A stretch of 64,000 bases of DNA from Pseudomonas sp. MWU16-30317 (GTDB taxonomy: Bacteria > Pseudomonadota > Gammaproteobacteria > Pseudomonadales > Pseudomonadaceae): NCBI RefSeq assembly GCF_020515695.1, contig NZ_JAIWJA010000003.1:186001-250000 (forward strand). Reading direction: 5' to 3'. The position numbers and the translations under genes were made by a program. This document shows, in pieces, positions 8,779 through 18,216 of the stretch; position 1 is the stretch's first letter, and every line of letters begins with the position of its first letter. Under the pieces are notes generated by a model, which made no database searches, was not told the origin of the DNA, and saw only the letters and a program-made list of their open reading frames with translations.

Positions 8779-10527
8779 GTGCATGCCATCAGTTTTATTC
8801 AGGACCTGGCCGTGATCATGCTGGTCGCCGGCGTGGTCACCATCATTTTCCACAGGCTCAAGCAGCCTGTCGTGCTCGGCTATATCGTCGCCGGTTTCAT
8901 CGTTGGCCCGCATACCCCTCCGTTCAGCCTGATCCACGATGAAGACACCATCAAGACCCTCGCCGAACTGGGGGTAATCTTCCTGATGTTCAGCCTGGGG
9001 CTGGAATTCAGCTTGCGCAAGTTGTTCAAGGTCGGAGCCACCGCGTTTATCGCCGCGTTCCTCGAGATTGCCTTGATGATCTGGCTGGGCTACGAGATCG
9101 GCAGCGCCTTTGGCTGGAGCGCCATGGACTCGCTGTTTCTGGGGGCCATCCTGGCGATCAGCTCGACCACCATCATCGTCAAGGCGCTCAACGACCTCAA
9201 CATGAAGCATCACCGCTTCGCTCAACTGATCTTCGGCGTGTTGATCGTCGAGGACATTCTCGGCATCGGCATCATCGCGCTGCTGTCGGGCATTGCAGTG
9301 AGCGGTAGTGTGAGCTCCGGTGAAGTGTTCTCCACGGTCGGCAAGCTGTCGCTGTTCATGGTGGTGGCGCTGGTCATCGGTATCCTGGTAGTGCCGCGTC
9401 TGCTGGCCTATGTAGCGAAGTTCGAGAGCAACGAGATGCTTCTGGTGACCGTGCTGGGGTTGTGTTTCGGCTTCTGTCTGCTGGTGGTCAAGCTGGAATA
9501 CAGCATGGTATTGGGGGCATTTCTGATTGGCGCGATCATGGCCGAATCAAAGCAGCTGGTGAAGATCGAGCACTTGGTGGAACCGATCCGCGACATGTTC
9601 AGTGCCATCTTCTTCGTTGCCATCGGCCTGATGATCGATCCGGCTATCCTGGTGGCCTACGCCTGGCCGATCGCGGTGATCACCGTGGCAGTGGTGCTCG
9701 GCAAGGTACTGACCTGTGGGCTGGGCGCGTTTATCGCAGGCAATGACGGCCGAACTTCCTTGCGGGTGGGCATGGGCTTGTCACAGATCGGCGAGTTCTC
9801 ATTCATCATCGCAGCGCTGGGCATGACCTTGCAGGTGACCAGTGACTTCCTCTATCCCGTGGCGGTGGCCGTTTCGGCGATCACCACCTTGCTCACGCCT
9901 TATCTGATCCGTGCCGCGGACCCGCTGTCGCTGAAGCTGGCGGCGGTCATGCCGGTGCGTATGGCCAGGGTGTTTGGTATTTACGGCGAATGGCTGCGCA
10001 GTATTCAGCCGCGGGGCGAGGGTGCGCTGCTGGCGTCGATGATCCGGCGAATCCTGTTGCAGGTGGGCGTCAATTTGGCGCTGGTGGTGGCCTTGTTTTT
10101 CTGTGGGGGGTATTTCGCCGAACAGATTGGCGAGTACCTGAGCGCGTGGATCAATGACGGGGGCTGGCACAAAGCGTTGATTTGCGGTGCGGCCCTGCTG
10201 TTATCGTTACCGTTTTTGATCGCGGCGTACCGCAAGCTCAAGGCGCTGGCGATGCTGCTGGCAGAGATGGGCGTCAAGCCGGAAATGGCCGGGCGGCATA
10301 CTGCGCGGGTACGGCGGATCATTGCTGAAGTGATTCCGGTACTGGCGCTGGTAGTGATTTTCGTGCTGTTGGCGGGGCTGTCGGCGAGCATCTTGCCCAG
10401 TACCGAGCTGCTGCTGGGGATCGCCTTGATCGCGGCGGTGCTGGTGGCGGTGCTGTGGCGGTGGTTCGTGCGCTTGCACACGCGCATGCAGGTCGCGTTA
10501 TTGGAGACGCTCAACCAGAATCCCTGA
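8779..10527 (+). CDS. CPA2-family monovalent cation:proton antiporter
   Basis: A 582-residue polytopic inner-membrane protein of the KefB/YbaL-like Na+/H+ exchanger family. Seen: the opening helix with HRLKQPVVLGYIVAGFIVGPHTPP, LAELGVIFLMFSLGLEFSLRKL, the LAISSTTIIVKAL core segment, and IVEDILGIGIIAL with the conserved acidic pair of the transport site. Instead of a cytoplasmic RCK/TrkA-N domain the C-terminus carries further hydrophobic segments (about 430-455, 475-490, 525-560), so it lacks the usual ligand-gating domain. The GTG at 8779 was chosen because GGAGG lies 7 nt upstream. Confidence 0.85.
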   Translation: MHAISFIQDLAVIMLVAGVVTIIFHRLKQPVVLGYIVAGFIVGPHTPPFSLIHDEDTIKTLAELGVIFLMFSLGLEFSLRKLFKVGATAFIAAFLEIALMIWLGYEIGSAFGWSAMDSLFLGAILAISSTTIIVKALNDLNMKHHRFAQLIFGVLIVEDILGIGIIALLSGIAVSGSVSSGEVFSTVGKLSLFMVVALVIGILVVPRLLAYVAKFESNEMLLVTVLGLCFGFCLLVVKLEYSMVLGAFLIGAIMAESKQLVKIEHLVEPIRDMFSAIFFVAIGLMIDPAILVAYAWPIAVITVAVVLGKVLTCGLGAFIAGNDGRTSLRVGMGLSQIGEFSFIIAALGMTLQVTSDFLYPVAVAVSAITTLLTPYLIRAADPLSLKLAAVMPVRMARVFGIYGEWLRSIQPRGEGALLASMIRRILLQVGVNLALVVALFFCGGYFAEQIGEYLSAWINDGGWHKALICGAALLLSLPFLIAAYRKLKALAMLLAEMGVKPEMAGRHTARVRRIIAEVIPVLALVVIFVLLAGLSASILPSTELLLGIALIAAVLVAVLWRWFVRLHTRMQVALLETLNQNP

Positions 10528-10553
10528 CGGCCGGTATCTCGGCTGATGCCGCT

Positions 10554-10641
10554 GGCCCCTTCGCGAGCAGAGCGCGCCCACAGCTGGACGGCTCAGGCGC
10601 AGTCAATACTATGGGAGCAGGGCTTGCCCGGCGAAGGGGCC
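10554..10641. repeat. REPIN (degenerate)
   Basis: Arms GGCCCCTTCGCGAGC and GGGCTTGCCCGGCGAAGGGGCC; the left arm core has drifted (AGAGCGCGCCCACAG). It lies between the convergent antiporter and SMI1/KNR4 genes. Confidence 0.75.
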
Positions 10642-10673
10642 ACTCGATTCACCGGATCGGTAAGCGGCAGTAC

Positions 10674-11081
10674 TCAGCTTTCCAGCCAGACATCCCGCGC
10701 CCAGTGCCACACCGACTCCCAGCTCTCTTCGGTGACCAGCTCTTCTTCTGCGCTCCACAGCACCACGGTGCCATCTTCTTCAACGCAGTAATAGTCATCG
10801 CCGTCCTGGCAGATCGGGATCAGCTCGCGAGGCACGCCGATGTCCCAGGCGGTTGAGGCCACATCAGGCAGATAGGTGTGAGACGCCGGATCGGTCACAG
10901 TCACCGGCTCCAGGCTGCCATAAACTACATCACTAACCGTCAGCAAAAATTCCTTGAATACAAAAGGAATGTTGATGAACAACTGCTCTTCGATCTCGAC
11001 CAACTGGTCCTCGTCGGGCAATTCAAGGGGTACGGGCACCGGTTCGTTGGCTTCCCGCAGTTGTTCGATGACTTCTTCCAC
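10674..11081 (-). CDS. SMI1/KNR4 (SUKH)-family protein
   Basis: A 135-residue acidic protein. Seen: EEQLFINIPFVFKEFLLTVSDVVYGSLEPVTVTDP, the SUKH signature of a helix leading into LPxxxKxFLL and a small-residue turn, and the later ESWESVWHWARDVW tail. SUKH proteins often serve as immunity proteins for polymorphic toxins, but single-copy housekeeping relatives also exist and no toxin gene lies next to this one. The start is a GTG with AGAGGT about 10 nt upstream. Confidence 0.75.
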   Translation of the reverse strand: MEEVIEQLREANEPVPVPLELPDEDQLVEIEEQLFINIPFVFKEFLLTVSDVVYGSLEPVTVTDPASHTYLPDVASTAWDIGVPRELIPICQDGDDYYCVEEDGTVVLWSAEEELVTEESWESVWHWARDVWLES

Positions 11082-11153
11082 GTCGTGCTACCTCTCAGTC
11101 CAAATACGCGATGCGGTTATACCTTAGCTGGATATTAGTGCAATCCCACAAAA

Positions 11154-11184
11154 GCAAAACCCCGAGCAGATGCTCGGGGTTTGC
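11154..11184 (-). terminator. Intrinsic terminator after the Tim44-domain gene
   Basis: Twelve-base perfect arms AAACCCCGAGCA / TGCTCGGGGTTT around GA. Read on the minus strand the stem is followed by GCTTTTGTGG, so it ends the gene at 11218-12078. Confidence 0.85.
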
Positions 11185-11217
11185 GGGTGCAAGGTTTCAT
11201 GTAGAAACTTGCCAAGG

Positions 11218-12078
11218 TCAGCCGTTCTGACGGATACCAGCGACCAGCCAAGGCTGGTTCTCACCAACGGCACGTTCCATGTTCCAGCTTTCGCTGAACA
11301 CTTCGCCTTGGTCGAAACGCGAGTTTTTCGACACGCCGCTGAACGTCAGGGTAGCGATGGTCTTGTCGGCGCGATCGTCGACACCATCCAGTTGCACATG
11401 GAGGTCGTCAATGAAAGTGGACTGGAAGCCGTCACCCAGGCTAGCGCGTTCCTGTTTGAGGAACTGCAGCATTTGCGGGGTCACGAACTCTGAGATCTTG
11501 TCCATTTCGTTGGCGTCCCAATGCTGTTGCAGCGACTGGAAGTGAGCCCGGGCGGCAGCGACGAAGTTCTCTTCATTGAACCAGGCCGGGGCGTTGATTA
11601 CCGGACGAGCGGGAGCAGGCGAACCACCGCCGAAGATCGAATTCTGTGCCGGTTGGGCAGGTTGTTCGAAAACTTCACGCTGATACGGCGAGCCAGCACC
11701 GGCCATTTGCGCGCCCTCTTGCTGCTTGCGACGGCGAGCGGCGATGAAACGGAAGATCAGGAAGGCGATGACGGCCATGATCAGGATGTCGAAGAACTGC
11801 ATGCCCTGGAAGCCGCCACCCATGAACATGGAAGCGAGCAGTCCGCCAGCGGCGAGGCCGGCCAGAGGGCCCAACCAGCGCGAAGCGCCGCCGGCTGCGG
11901 CAGGTGGGCGACCGGCAGCCGATGGGCTGGCAGCAGGAGCGCTAGGCGACGCCTGGCGAGTCTGATGGCTTGGAGCAGCGCCGAAGCTTTGACCGCCACC
12001 GAAGCGCTTGGCATTGGCGTCGATGCTCATCGTCAAGCCGATGCACAGCGCCAGAGCGATGCTAAGAAAACGTTGCAT
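11218..12078 (-). CDS. Tim44-like domain membrane protein
   Basis: A 286-residue protein. Seen in order: a signal peptide (MQRFLSIALALCIGLTMSIDANA), a low-complexity Gly/Ser/Ala/Pro stretch (about 28-70), a hydrophobic pair (WLGPLAGLAAGGLLASMFMGGG and FDILIMAVIAFLIFRFIAARRRKQ), a Pro/Ala linker, and a C-terminal Tim44/MRPL45-fold domain (about 150-286, including FVAAARAHFQSLQQHWDANEMDKI). In mitochondria Tim44 recruits import motor proteins; bacterial members are poorly understood. ATG 12078 follows GGGAA; the upstream extension is not family-like. Confidence 0.85.
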   Translation of the reverse strand: MQRFLSIALALCIGLTMSIDANAKRFGGGQSFGAAPSHQTRQASPSAPAASPSAAGRPPAAAGGASRWLGPLAGLAAGGLLASMFMGGGFQGMQFFDILIMAVIAFLIFRFIAARRRKQQEGAQMAGAGSPYQREVFEQPAQPAQNSIFGGGSPAPARPVINAPAWFNEENFVAAARAHFQSLQQHWDANEMDKISEFVTPQMLQFLKQERASLGDGFQSTFIDDLHVQLDGVDDRADKTIATLTFSGVSKNSRFDQGEVFSESWNMERAVGENQPWLVAGIRQNG

Positions 12079-12209
12079 TAGAATTCCCATAGAGTGGATT
12101 GCACGTGAGTCATCTTGCACAGGTGGCTGTGCCGTGACTAGTGACAGATTGTTTCGAGCTTTTACAGGATCTCGGATAACCGGACCTTTGATGGACTGAG
12201 GGGCACCCG

Positions 12210-12280
12210 TGTAGCGAGGGGGTTTGCCCCCGATAGGCCGTGTCAGGCACACCGCAATCGGGGACTGGCCCCTCGCTACA
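12210..12280. repeat. REP-like inverted repeat, TGTAGCGAGGGG family
   Basis: Arms TGTAGCGAGGGG and CCCCTCGCTACA are perfect over 12 bases, with GTTTGCCCCCGA / TCGGGGACTGG inside. It is the second member of the family seen at 6466-6547 and lies between two minus-strand genes. Confidence 0.85.
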
Positions 12281-12318
12281 GGGTCGTCGGTCAGGCTGCT
12301 GATTGACCCATGGCTGCG

Positions 12319-14502
12319 TCAAATAGCCTCAAGCTTCGCATAGCCCATCATCAGCCACTTGCTGCCCTCATCGAAGTTGACCTGCACCCGTGCCTGAGCC
12401 CCGGCACCTTCGAAATTCAGGATCACGCCTTCACCGAACACCGCATGCTGCACCCGCTGCCCCAGGCTGAATTCGGTCTGGGGGATGCCTTCGTTGGCGA
12501 ACAGGCTGCTGTTGTTCATCTTTGGCGCACCGCCGAACGGCCGGCTGACGCTGTTGGACAGACGCACTTCCTGAATCAGCCCCGCTGGTATTTCTCGTAC
12601 GAAACGGGACACCTTGTTGTAGGTCTCGCTGCCATACAGGCGACGGGTCTCGGCGTAGGTCATCACCAGTTGCTGCATCGCCCGGGTGATGCCGACATAG
12701 GCCAGGCGCCGTTCTTCTTCAAGCCGGCCGGGTTCTTCGAGGCTCATCTTGTGCGGGAACAGGCCTTCTTCCAGGCCCACCAGAAACACATGGGGGAATT
12801 CCAGGCCCTTGGCGCTGTGCAGGGTCATCAACTGCACGCTGTCTTCGTGCTCGTCGGCCTGCGTGTCGCCGGCCTCCAGCGAAGCGTGGCCAAGGAAAGC
12901 CGCCAATGGCGTGAGGTCTTCGTCCTCTTCGGTGGTTTCGAAGTTGCGCGCGGCGCTGACCAGTTCCTCAAGGTTTTCTACCCTTGCCTGGCCCTTTTCA
13001 CCCTTTTCTTCCTGGTGATAGGTGATCAGGCCGGACTGTTCGACGACGGTCTGGGTCATCAAGTGCAGCGGCATGTCGACGACCTTGAGCGCCAGCGTCT
13101 CGATCATCTCAAGGAAGCCGTTGAGCGCGTTGGCGGCGCGCCCGGTCACACCTTTATTGAGCACCAGCTGGCGGATGGCTTCCCACATCGACACTTCGGC
13201 ATGGCGTGCATGCTCGCGGATCGCCTCGACGGTCTTCTCGCCGATACCACGTGGCGGCACGTTGATGACCCGCTCCAGCGCCGCATCGTTGCCGCGGCCG
13301 TCCATCAGCCGCAGATAGGCCATGGCGTTCTTGATTTCGGCACGCTCGAAGAAGCGCTGGCCACCGTAGATACGATACGGGATGCGCTCGCGCAGCAGCG
13401 CCTCTTCGAGTACCCGCGACTGGGCGTTGGAGCGGTAGAGGATGGCGATATCGCTGCGCGCCATGCCGGTCTTCACCGCGCTCTCGATGCATTCGACTAC
13501 ATAGCGAGCCTCGTCGTGCTCGTTGTAAGCGGCATACAGATTGATCGGCTCACCGTCGCCGCCGTCGGTCCACAGCTCTTTGCCCAGGCGCCCGGTATTG
13601 TGCACGATCAGGGCGTTGGCGGCCTTGAGGATACCGGCGGTGGAGCGATAGTTCTGCTCCAGGCGGATCATCTGCGAATCGGGGAAGTCGTCCGAGAACT
13701 GGTGAATGTTCTCGATCTTGGCGCCGCGCCAGCCGTAGATCGACTGGTCGTCGTCGCCAACGATCATCAGGCTCTCGCCGCCCTTGGCGAGCAGACGCAG
13801 CCAGGCGTACTGCACGGCGTTGGTGTCCTGGAATTCGTCCACCAGCACGTGGCGGAAACGCCGCTGATAGTGTTCCAGCAGGCCCTGGTTGTCGCGCCAC
13901 AAGTCGAGGGCGCGCAGCAGCAGCTCGGAAAAGTCGATGACCCCGGCGCGGGCGCACGCGGCCTCGTAGGCTTCGTAGATCGAGCGCATGGTCGCCAGGA
14001 ACAGATCGCCACCCGGCTGAATGTGCTGCGGGCGCAGGCCTTCATCTTTTTGACCGTTGATGAACCACTGAGCCTGACGCGCCGGCCAGCGTTGCTCGTC
14101 CAGCCCCAGCTCGCGGATCACCCGCTTGACCAGGCGCTGCTGGTCGTCGCTGTCGAGGATCTGGAAGTTCTGGTTGAGCTTGGCCTCCTGCCAGTGCGCG
14201 CGCAGCAGGCGATGGGCCAGACCGTGGAAGGTCCCGACCCACATGCCAGCAGGGCTGATGCCCATCAGCTGCTCGATGCGATGGCGCATCTCGGCCGCGG
14301 CCTTGTTGGTGAACGTCACCGACAGCACCGAGTGCGGCGATGCGTTTTCGACCTGCATCAGCCAGGCGATGCGGTGCACCAGCACGCGGGTCTTGCCGGA
14401 GCCGGCACCGGCGAGGACCAACTGACGGCCAACCGGCGCGGCGACAGCCTGGCGCTGGGCGTCGTTGAGTGAGTTCAACAGGAGGGAGAGGTCATCATGC
14501 AT
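12319..14502 (-). CDS. uvrD: DNA helicase II (UvrD)
   Basis: A 727-residue superfamily 1A 3'-5' helicase acting in nucleotide excision and mismatch repair. Seen: Q-motif region LNDAQRQAVAAP, Walker A AGAGSGKTRVL, motif Ia VTFTNKAAAEM, motif II VLVDEFQDTNAVQY, motif III GDDDQSIYGWRGA, motif IV LEQNYRS, motif V LMTLHSAKGLEFPHVF, motif VI YVGITRA, and a C-terminal Tudor-like segment (LGQRVQHAVFGEGVILNFEG). The length matches UvrD (about 720). It is single on the minus strand, divergent from the GGDEF-EAL gene. Confidence 0.97.
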   Translation of the reverse strand: MHDDLSLLLNSLNDAQRQAVAAPVGRQLVLAGAGSGKTRVLVHRIAWLMQVENASPHSVLSVTFTNKAAAEMRHRIEQLMGISPAGMWVGTFHGLAHRLLRAHWQEAKLNQNFQILDSDDQQRLVKRVIRELGLDEQRWPARQAQWFINGQKDEGLRPQHIQPGGDLFLATMRSIYEAYEAACARAGVIDFSELLLRALDLWRDNQGLLEHYQRRFRHVLVDEFQDTNAVQYAWLRLLAKGGESLMIVGDDDQSIYGWRGAKIENIHQFSDDFPDSQMIRLEQNYRSTAGILKAANALIVHNTGRLGKELWTDGGDGEPINLYAAYNEHDEARYVVECIESAVKTGMARSDIAILYRSNAQSRVLEEALLRERIPYRIYGGQRFFERAEIKNAMAYLRLMDGRGNDAALERVINVPPRGIGEKTVEAIREHARHAEVSMWEAIRQLVLNKGVTGRAANALNGFLEMIETLALKVVDMPLHLMTQTVVEQSGLITYHQEEKGEKGQARVENLEELVSAARNFETTEEDEDLTPLAAFLGHASLEAGDTQADEHEDSVQLMTLHSAKGLEFPHVFLVGLEEGLFPHKMSLEEPGRLEEERRLAYVGITRAMQQLVMTYAETRRLYGSETYNKVSRFVREIPAGLIQEVRLSNSVSRPFGGAPKMNNSSLFANEGIPQTEFSLGQRVQHAVFGEGVILNFEGAGAQARVQVNFDEGSKWLMMGYAKLEAI

Positions 14503-14574
14503 CCCGCCATTTTAAGGGCAAATGGGTGGGCTGTACCACCGATAAGTCGGCGGGACATCGATAGCGATCTTGAG

Positions 14575-14646
14575 GATCTCTTCGCGGGCAAGCTTTGCTT
14601 CCACAGGCGTTCACCCGTGGGAGCGAGGCTTGCCCGCGAAGAGGTC
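14575..14646. repeat. REPIN in the uvrD upstream region
   Basis: Arms GATCTCTTCGCGGGCAAGC and GCTTGCCCGCGAAGAGGTC, with CTTCCACAGG / CCGTGGGAG inside. It sits between divergent genes, so it lies in a 5' region rather than after stops. Confidence 0.85.
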
Positions 14647-14791
14647 GCTGCGGCCGACGAAAACCCCACGCCACCACTGATCGGGCAGGGGCGCCCGTAT
14701 CACAGAGCAGGGCAGTCCTCCCTATGGATATTTCCCCCCATTGTGTATGCTCAATCAACGTTAATGGCTGCCAACTACAAGAATATCCACC

Positions 14792-17677
14792 ATGACCTTC
14801 GCCTCCGCCCGCCCGGCGTCCCCCGAGGATGCCGCGCCGCCCGTGGAACCTGCTTTTGCCGCGCAACTGGCGGCCGAGCGCACGCGCCTGCTGTATCAAG
14901 GTTCACTGCTCCCCACACTGTTCATGCTGATCAACGGCCTCGTCTGCTCGTGGCTGCTGTGGAGCCCGCGCCACTATGTATTGGTGAGCATCTGGCTGGT
15001 GTGGCTGATGCTGCTCGCCGCGTTACGGGTGATTCAGGTCGCCGCCTTCGACAGTGCCATGCCAGCGCGCCAGTCCGATCCGCGCTGGCTGCGACGCTTC
15101 CTGCTGGGGGCGGGCCTCAGTGGCCTGACCCTCGCAGCAGGCGCCATCGCCCTGACCCCGGTCAACAGCTTCATCCAGCAGGCGTGGCTGTTCGGCCTGC
15201 TCGGCGCCGCCGCGCTATCGGCCAGCATCGCCTACGCCGTCAGCCTGCCGGCCTTTCTCACCTTCACCTTGCCGTGCCTGCTGCCGCCGGTCGGCTATCT
15301 GCTGTTGTGGGGCGATGAACACCAGCGCGGCTGGGGCTGGCTGGGCCTGATGCTGCTGGTGTCGCTGGCAATCGTCGCGTGGCAGGTCAACCGCCTGATC
15401 GAACGCAACCTGCTGCGGCGCTTCCAGAACCAGGCCCTCATCGAGCGCCTGCAAGCCGAACGCATTCACGGCGAACAGCTTAACCAGGAGCTGGCCGAGG
15501 AGGTGCAACACCGCCGCGCCGTCGAAGACACCCTGCGCGAAACCCACGCCGAACTCGAAGTCCGCGTCGCCGAGCGCAGCCAGGCTCTGGACCACGCCAA
15601 CCAGGCCCTGAGCAAAAGCGAGGAACGCCTGGCCCTCGCCCTCGAAGCCAGCGAGCTCGGCCTGTGGGACTGGAACCTGCAGACTGACGAAGTCCACCAC
15701 AGCGAGCTCAAACGCCTGTTCGGCCTGGATGAAAGCTCCGTGTCACTGATGCTCAAGGACCTGCGCCCGCGCCTGCACCCTGACGACATGCCGTTGCTGA
15801 AGAAAACCCTCACCAACCACCTCAAGGGACGCACCACCGACTACCGCGTCGAATACCGCGTGCGCCACGAAGACGGTCGCTGGTTGTGGGTCGAAGACCA
15901 CGGCCGCGCCGTCGAACGTGGCCCCCGCGGCCGTGTGCTGAGGATGATCGGCACCCGCGCCGACATCAGCAAACGCAAGGCCTGGCAACAACAACTGAGC
16001 CTGGCCGCTACGGTATTCGAAGCCATGAGCGAAGGCATCGTGGTACTAGATGCCGCCTTTGGCGTGCTGGCTGTCAACAAGGCCTTCACCGCCATCACCG
16101 GCTACAGCGAAGCTGACGCCATGGGCTTCAACCTCATCGAACTGCCCTGCAGCCACGATGCCCGGCGGCAGTTCCAGGCCATCTGCCAAGCCCTCGAAGA
16201 GCGCGGCGGCTGGCAAGGCGAACTGGTCGAGACGCGCAAGAACGGCGAACTCTACCCGCAATGGATGCAGCTCAGCGTGGTCCGCGATCGGCTGGACAAC
16301 ATCAGCCATATCGTCGGCTTCTTCTCCGATCTGTCCGGGCGCCGCGCCTCCGAAGAACGCATGCGCTTCCTCAGCCACTATGACGAACTCACCGGCCTGG
16401 CCAACCGCGTACTGTTCCGCGAGCGCCTGCAAGAAGCCGCCCTGCGCGCCACCCAGCGGGGCAGGGCGCTGGCCTTGTTGCACATCGACATCGACCGCTT
16501 CAAGCTGATCAACGACAGCCTCGGCCACGACACCGCCGACCAGGTCCTCAAGGAAATGGCCCGGCGCATCAGCAACGCCCTGCCCGAAGCCGACACCATC
16601 GCGCGCCTGGCCGGCGACGAATTCGCCGTGCTGTTCGACGCCTACGCCAACCTCTCCAGCCTCGCCCGCGTCACCAGCCGCCTGCTCGGCAAACTGCGCG
16701 CGCCACTGCTGATCAACGGCCACGAACTGATCATCGGCGCCTCCATCGGCATCAGCCTGCTGCCCGATAACGCCCGCGTCGCCACCGACCTGGTCGCCCA
16801 GGCCAACACCGCCATGCAACACGCCAAACACCTGGGCGGCGACACCTTCCAGTTCTTCACCGAAAGCCAGCGCGCCAGCACCCTTGAGCGCCTGCAACTG
16901 GAAAACCAACTGCGCAAGGCCATCGACGAGCAACAGCTCGAAGTCTTCTACCAACCCAAACTCCACGTCCCCAGCGGCCGCCTGGAATCCGCCGAAGCCC
17001 TGGTGCGCTGGCGCCACCCGACCCGCGGCCTGGTGCTGCCCGGCGAATTCATCCCCCTGGCCGAAGAAACCGGCCTGATCGGCGCCATCGGCGAATTCGT
17101 CCTGCGCCAAGCCTGCTGGCAGGCCCAGCAATGGCAGCGTCACGGCCTCGCCCCAGTACGCGTTTCGGTCAACCTCTCGGTGCACCAGTTGCGCCAAGGC
17201 AAGCTGGTCAGCCTGGTGCGCCAAGTGCTTGATGACACCGGCTTGGCAGCCCGCTGCCTGGAGCTGGAGCTCACAGAGAGCCAATTGCTCGATAGCATCG
17301 AACACATCAGCCTGACGTTTCAGCAGTTGCGGGAAATCGGCGTCAAATTGGCGATCGATGACTTCGGGACGGGGTATTCGTCGTTGAGCTATCTAAAGCG
17401 CTTACCGGTGGATTACGTGAAGATTGATCAGGCGTTTGTTCGCGGGCTGGATGAGGCGCGAGAGGATGTAGTGATTACCCAGGCGATCATTGCCATGGCT
17501 CATAGCCTCGGGTTGCAGGTGGTGGCGGAGGGCGTGGAGACGCAGGGGCAGTTGGAGATACTGAAAGAGCAGGGGTGCGATGAGATTCAGGGGTATCTGA
17601 TCAGCCGGCCTTTGCCGGCTCATGATATGGCGCAGGTGCTTATCAGAGACCAGCGGGGGTGGTCGGTGGAGAGTTGA
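14792..17677 (+). CDS. Membrane PAS-GGDEF-EAL cyclic-di-GMP protein
   Basis: A 961-residue inner-membrane signalling protein. Seen: about five N-terminal transmembrane segments (residues 35-215), a coiled coil (215-285), two PAS domains (about 285-405 and 410-530), a GGDEF domain with AGDEF at 607-611, and an EAL domain with EALVRW at 735, DDFGTGYSSL and AEGVETQ. The EAL metal and substrate motifs look intact, so phosphodiesterase activity is likely. The cyclase motif has Ala at position one, which is tolerated in some active enzymes, and I see no RxxD inhibitory site. The position beside uvrD matches other pseudomonads. The stop is 113 nt from the cdi immunity stop (convergent). Confidence 0.93.
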   Translation: MTFASARPASPEDAAPPVEPAFAAQLAAERTRLLYQGSLLPTLFMLINGLVCSWLLWSPRHYVLVSIWLVWLMLLAALRVIQVAAFDSAMPARQSDPRWLRRFLLGAGLSGLTLAAGAIALTPVNSFIQQAWLFGLLGAAALSASIAYAVSLPAFLTFTLPCLLPPVGYLLLWGDEHQRGWGWLGLMLLVSLAIVAWQVNRLIERNLLRRFQNQALIERLQAERIHGEQLNQELAEEVQHRRAVEDTLRETHAELEVRVAERSQALDHANQALSKSEERLALALEASELGLWDWNLQTDEVHHSELKRLFGLDESSVSLMLKDLRPRLHPDDMPLLKKTLTNHLKGRTTDYRVEYRVRHEDGRWLWVEDHGRAVERGPRGRVLRMIGTRADISKRKAWQQQLSLAATVFEAMSEGIVVLDAAFGVLAVNKAFTAITGYSEADAMGFNLIELPCSHDARRQFQAICQALEERGGWQGELVETRKNGELYPQWMQLSVVRDRLDNISHIVGFFSDLSGRRASEERMRFLSHYDELTGLANRVLFRERLQEAALRATQRGRALALLHIDIDRFKLINDSLGHDTADQVLKEMARRISNALPEADTIARLAGDEFAVLFDAYANLSSLARVTSRLLGKLRAPLLINGHELIIGASIGISLLPDNARVATDLVAQANTAMQHAKHLGGDTFQFFTESQRASTLERLQLENQLRKAIDEQQLEVFYQPKLHVPSGRLESAEALVRWRHPTRGLVLPGEFIPLAEETGLIGAIGEFVLRQACWQAQQWQRHGLAPVRVSVNLSVHQLRQGKLVSLVRQVLDDTGLAARCLELELTESQLLDSIEHISLTFQQLREIGVKLAIDDFGTGYSSLSYLKRLPVDYVKIDQAFVRGLDEAREDVVITQAIIAMAHSLGLQVVAEGVETQGQLEILKEQGCDEIQGYLISRPLPAHDMAQVLIRDQRGWSVES

Positions 17678-17790
17678 ACCCCCAGCGGCGATTGGAACCT
17701 CTTCTGCGCCCGTATCAATTACCGCAACGAAATCTGCTTCGCAGCAACGTCGATACGCCAATACGGGGGATTGCCATCGCTCGTCATAGG

Positions 17791-18216
17791 TCAGCACACG
17801 TTGAGTTTCGTATGTAACGATACAATGGCTTCATCCGCATTATAATAAAAAGTTAGCGTTTTTTGTTCCATCTTAAACTCTATGCCGGGGTGTGTAGCCG
17901 CACGGCCAGGTATCTTCAAGGATCTTATGTCCCGTGTTGGCGAGCCGAGGATTTTTTTGACCTCGCTGATGGTAGAAGTTTTAGAGTATTCGCCTCTCGT
18001 TTCCTCATCAGCAGGGAAGTATTCGGTGTCAGCCAGGAAGTATATTCTGTAGCCTGTGACGCAGGGGCTGGCATAGCCTTCAAAATAAATACCTTGTTCT
18101 GGCAGCTTCAGAAAATACGAGTCCTCTATTTTGGAATAAATAACCATTTCATAGCGGGCTTCAAGGTCCGTTAAAAGGTCGTGAATTTTCCTTCCAATAA
18201 CCATCTCAAGGTTCAT
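17791..18216 (-). CDS. cdiI: Putative immunity protein paired with the CdiA C-terminal toxin
   Basis: A 141-residue protein with no domain I recognise (MNLEMVIGRKIHDLLTDL at the start, SLHTKLNVC at the end), predicted cytoplasmic. It is assigned by position: it begins 11 nt inside the end of the giant exoprotein gene, on the same strand, with its own GGGAG site, which is the usual toxin-immunity arrangement. Its base composition is far from its neighbours; 17821-17880 is about 32% GC by hand count in an otherwise GC-rich window. It should bind and neutralise the last ~130 residues of CdiA. The ATG at 18216 was preferred over 18234 and 18258 for ribosome-site spacing. Confidence 0.7.
   Translation of the reverse strand: MNLEMVIGRKIHDLLTDLEARYEMVIYSKIEDSYFLKLPEQGIYFEGYASPCVTGYRIYFLADTEYFPADEETRGEYSKTSTISEVKKILGSPTRDIRSLKIPGRAATHPGIEFKMEQKTLTFYYNADEAIVSLHTKLNVC

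Noticed and set aside
12310..14472. 720-codon plus-strand open frame opposite uvrD
   Set aside because: It is an antisense shadow: uvrD on the other strand has every helicase motif, and this translation is low-complexity and matches no family.
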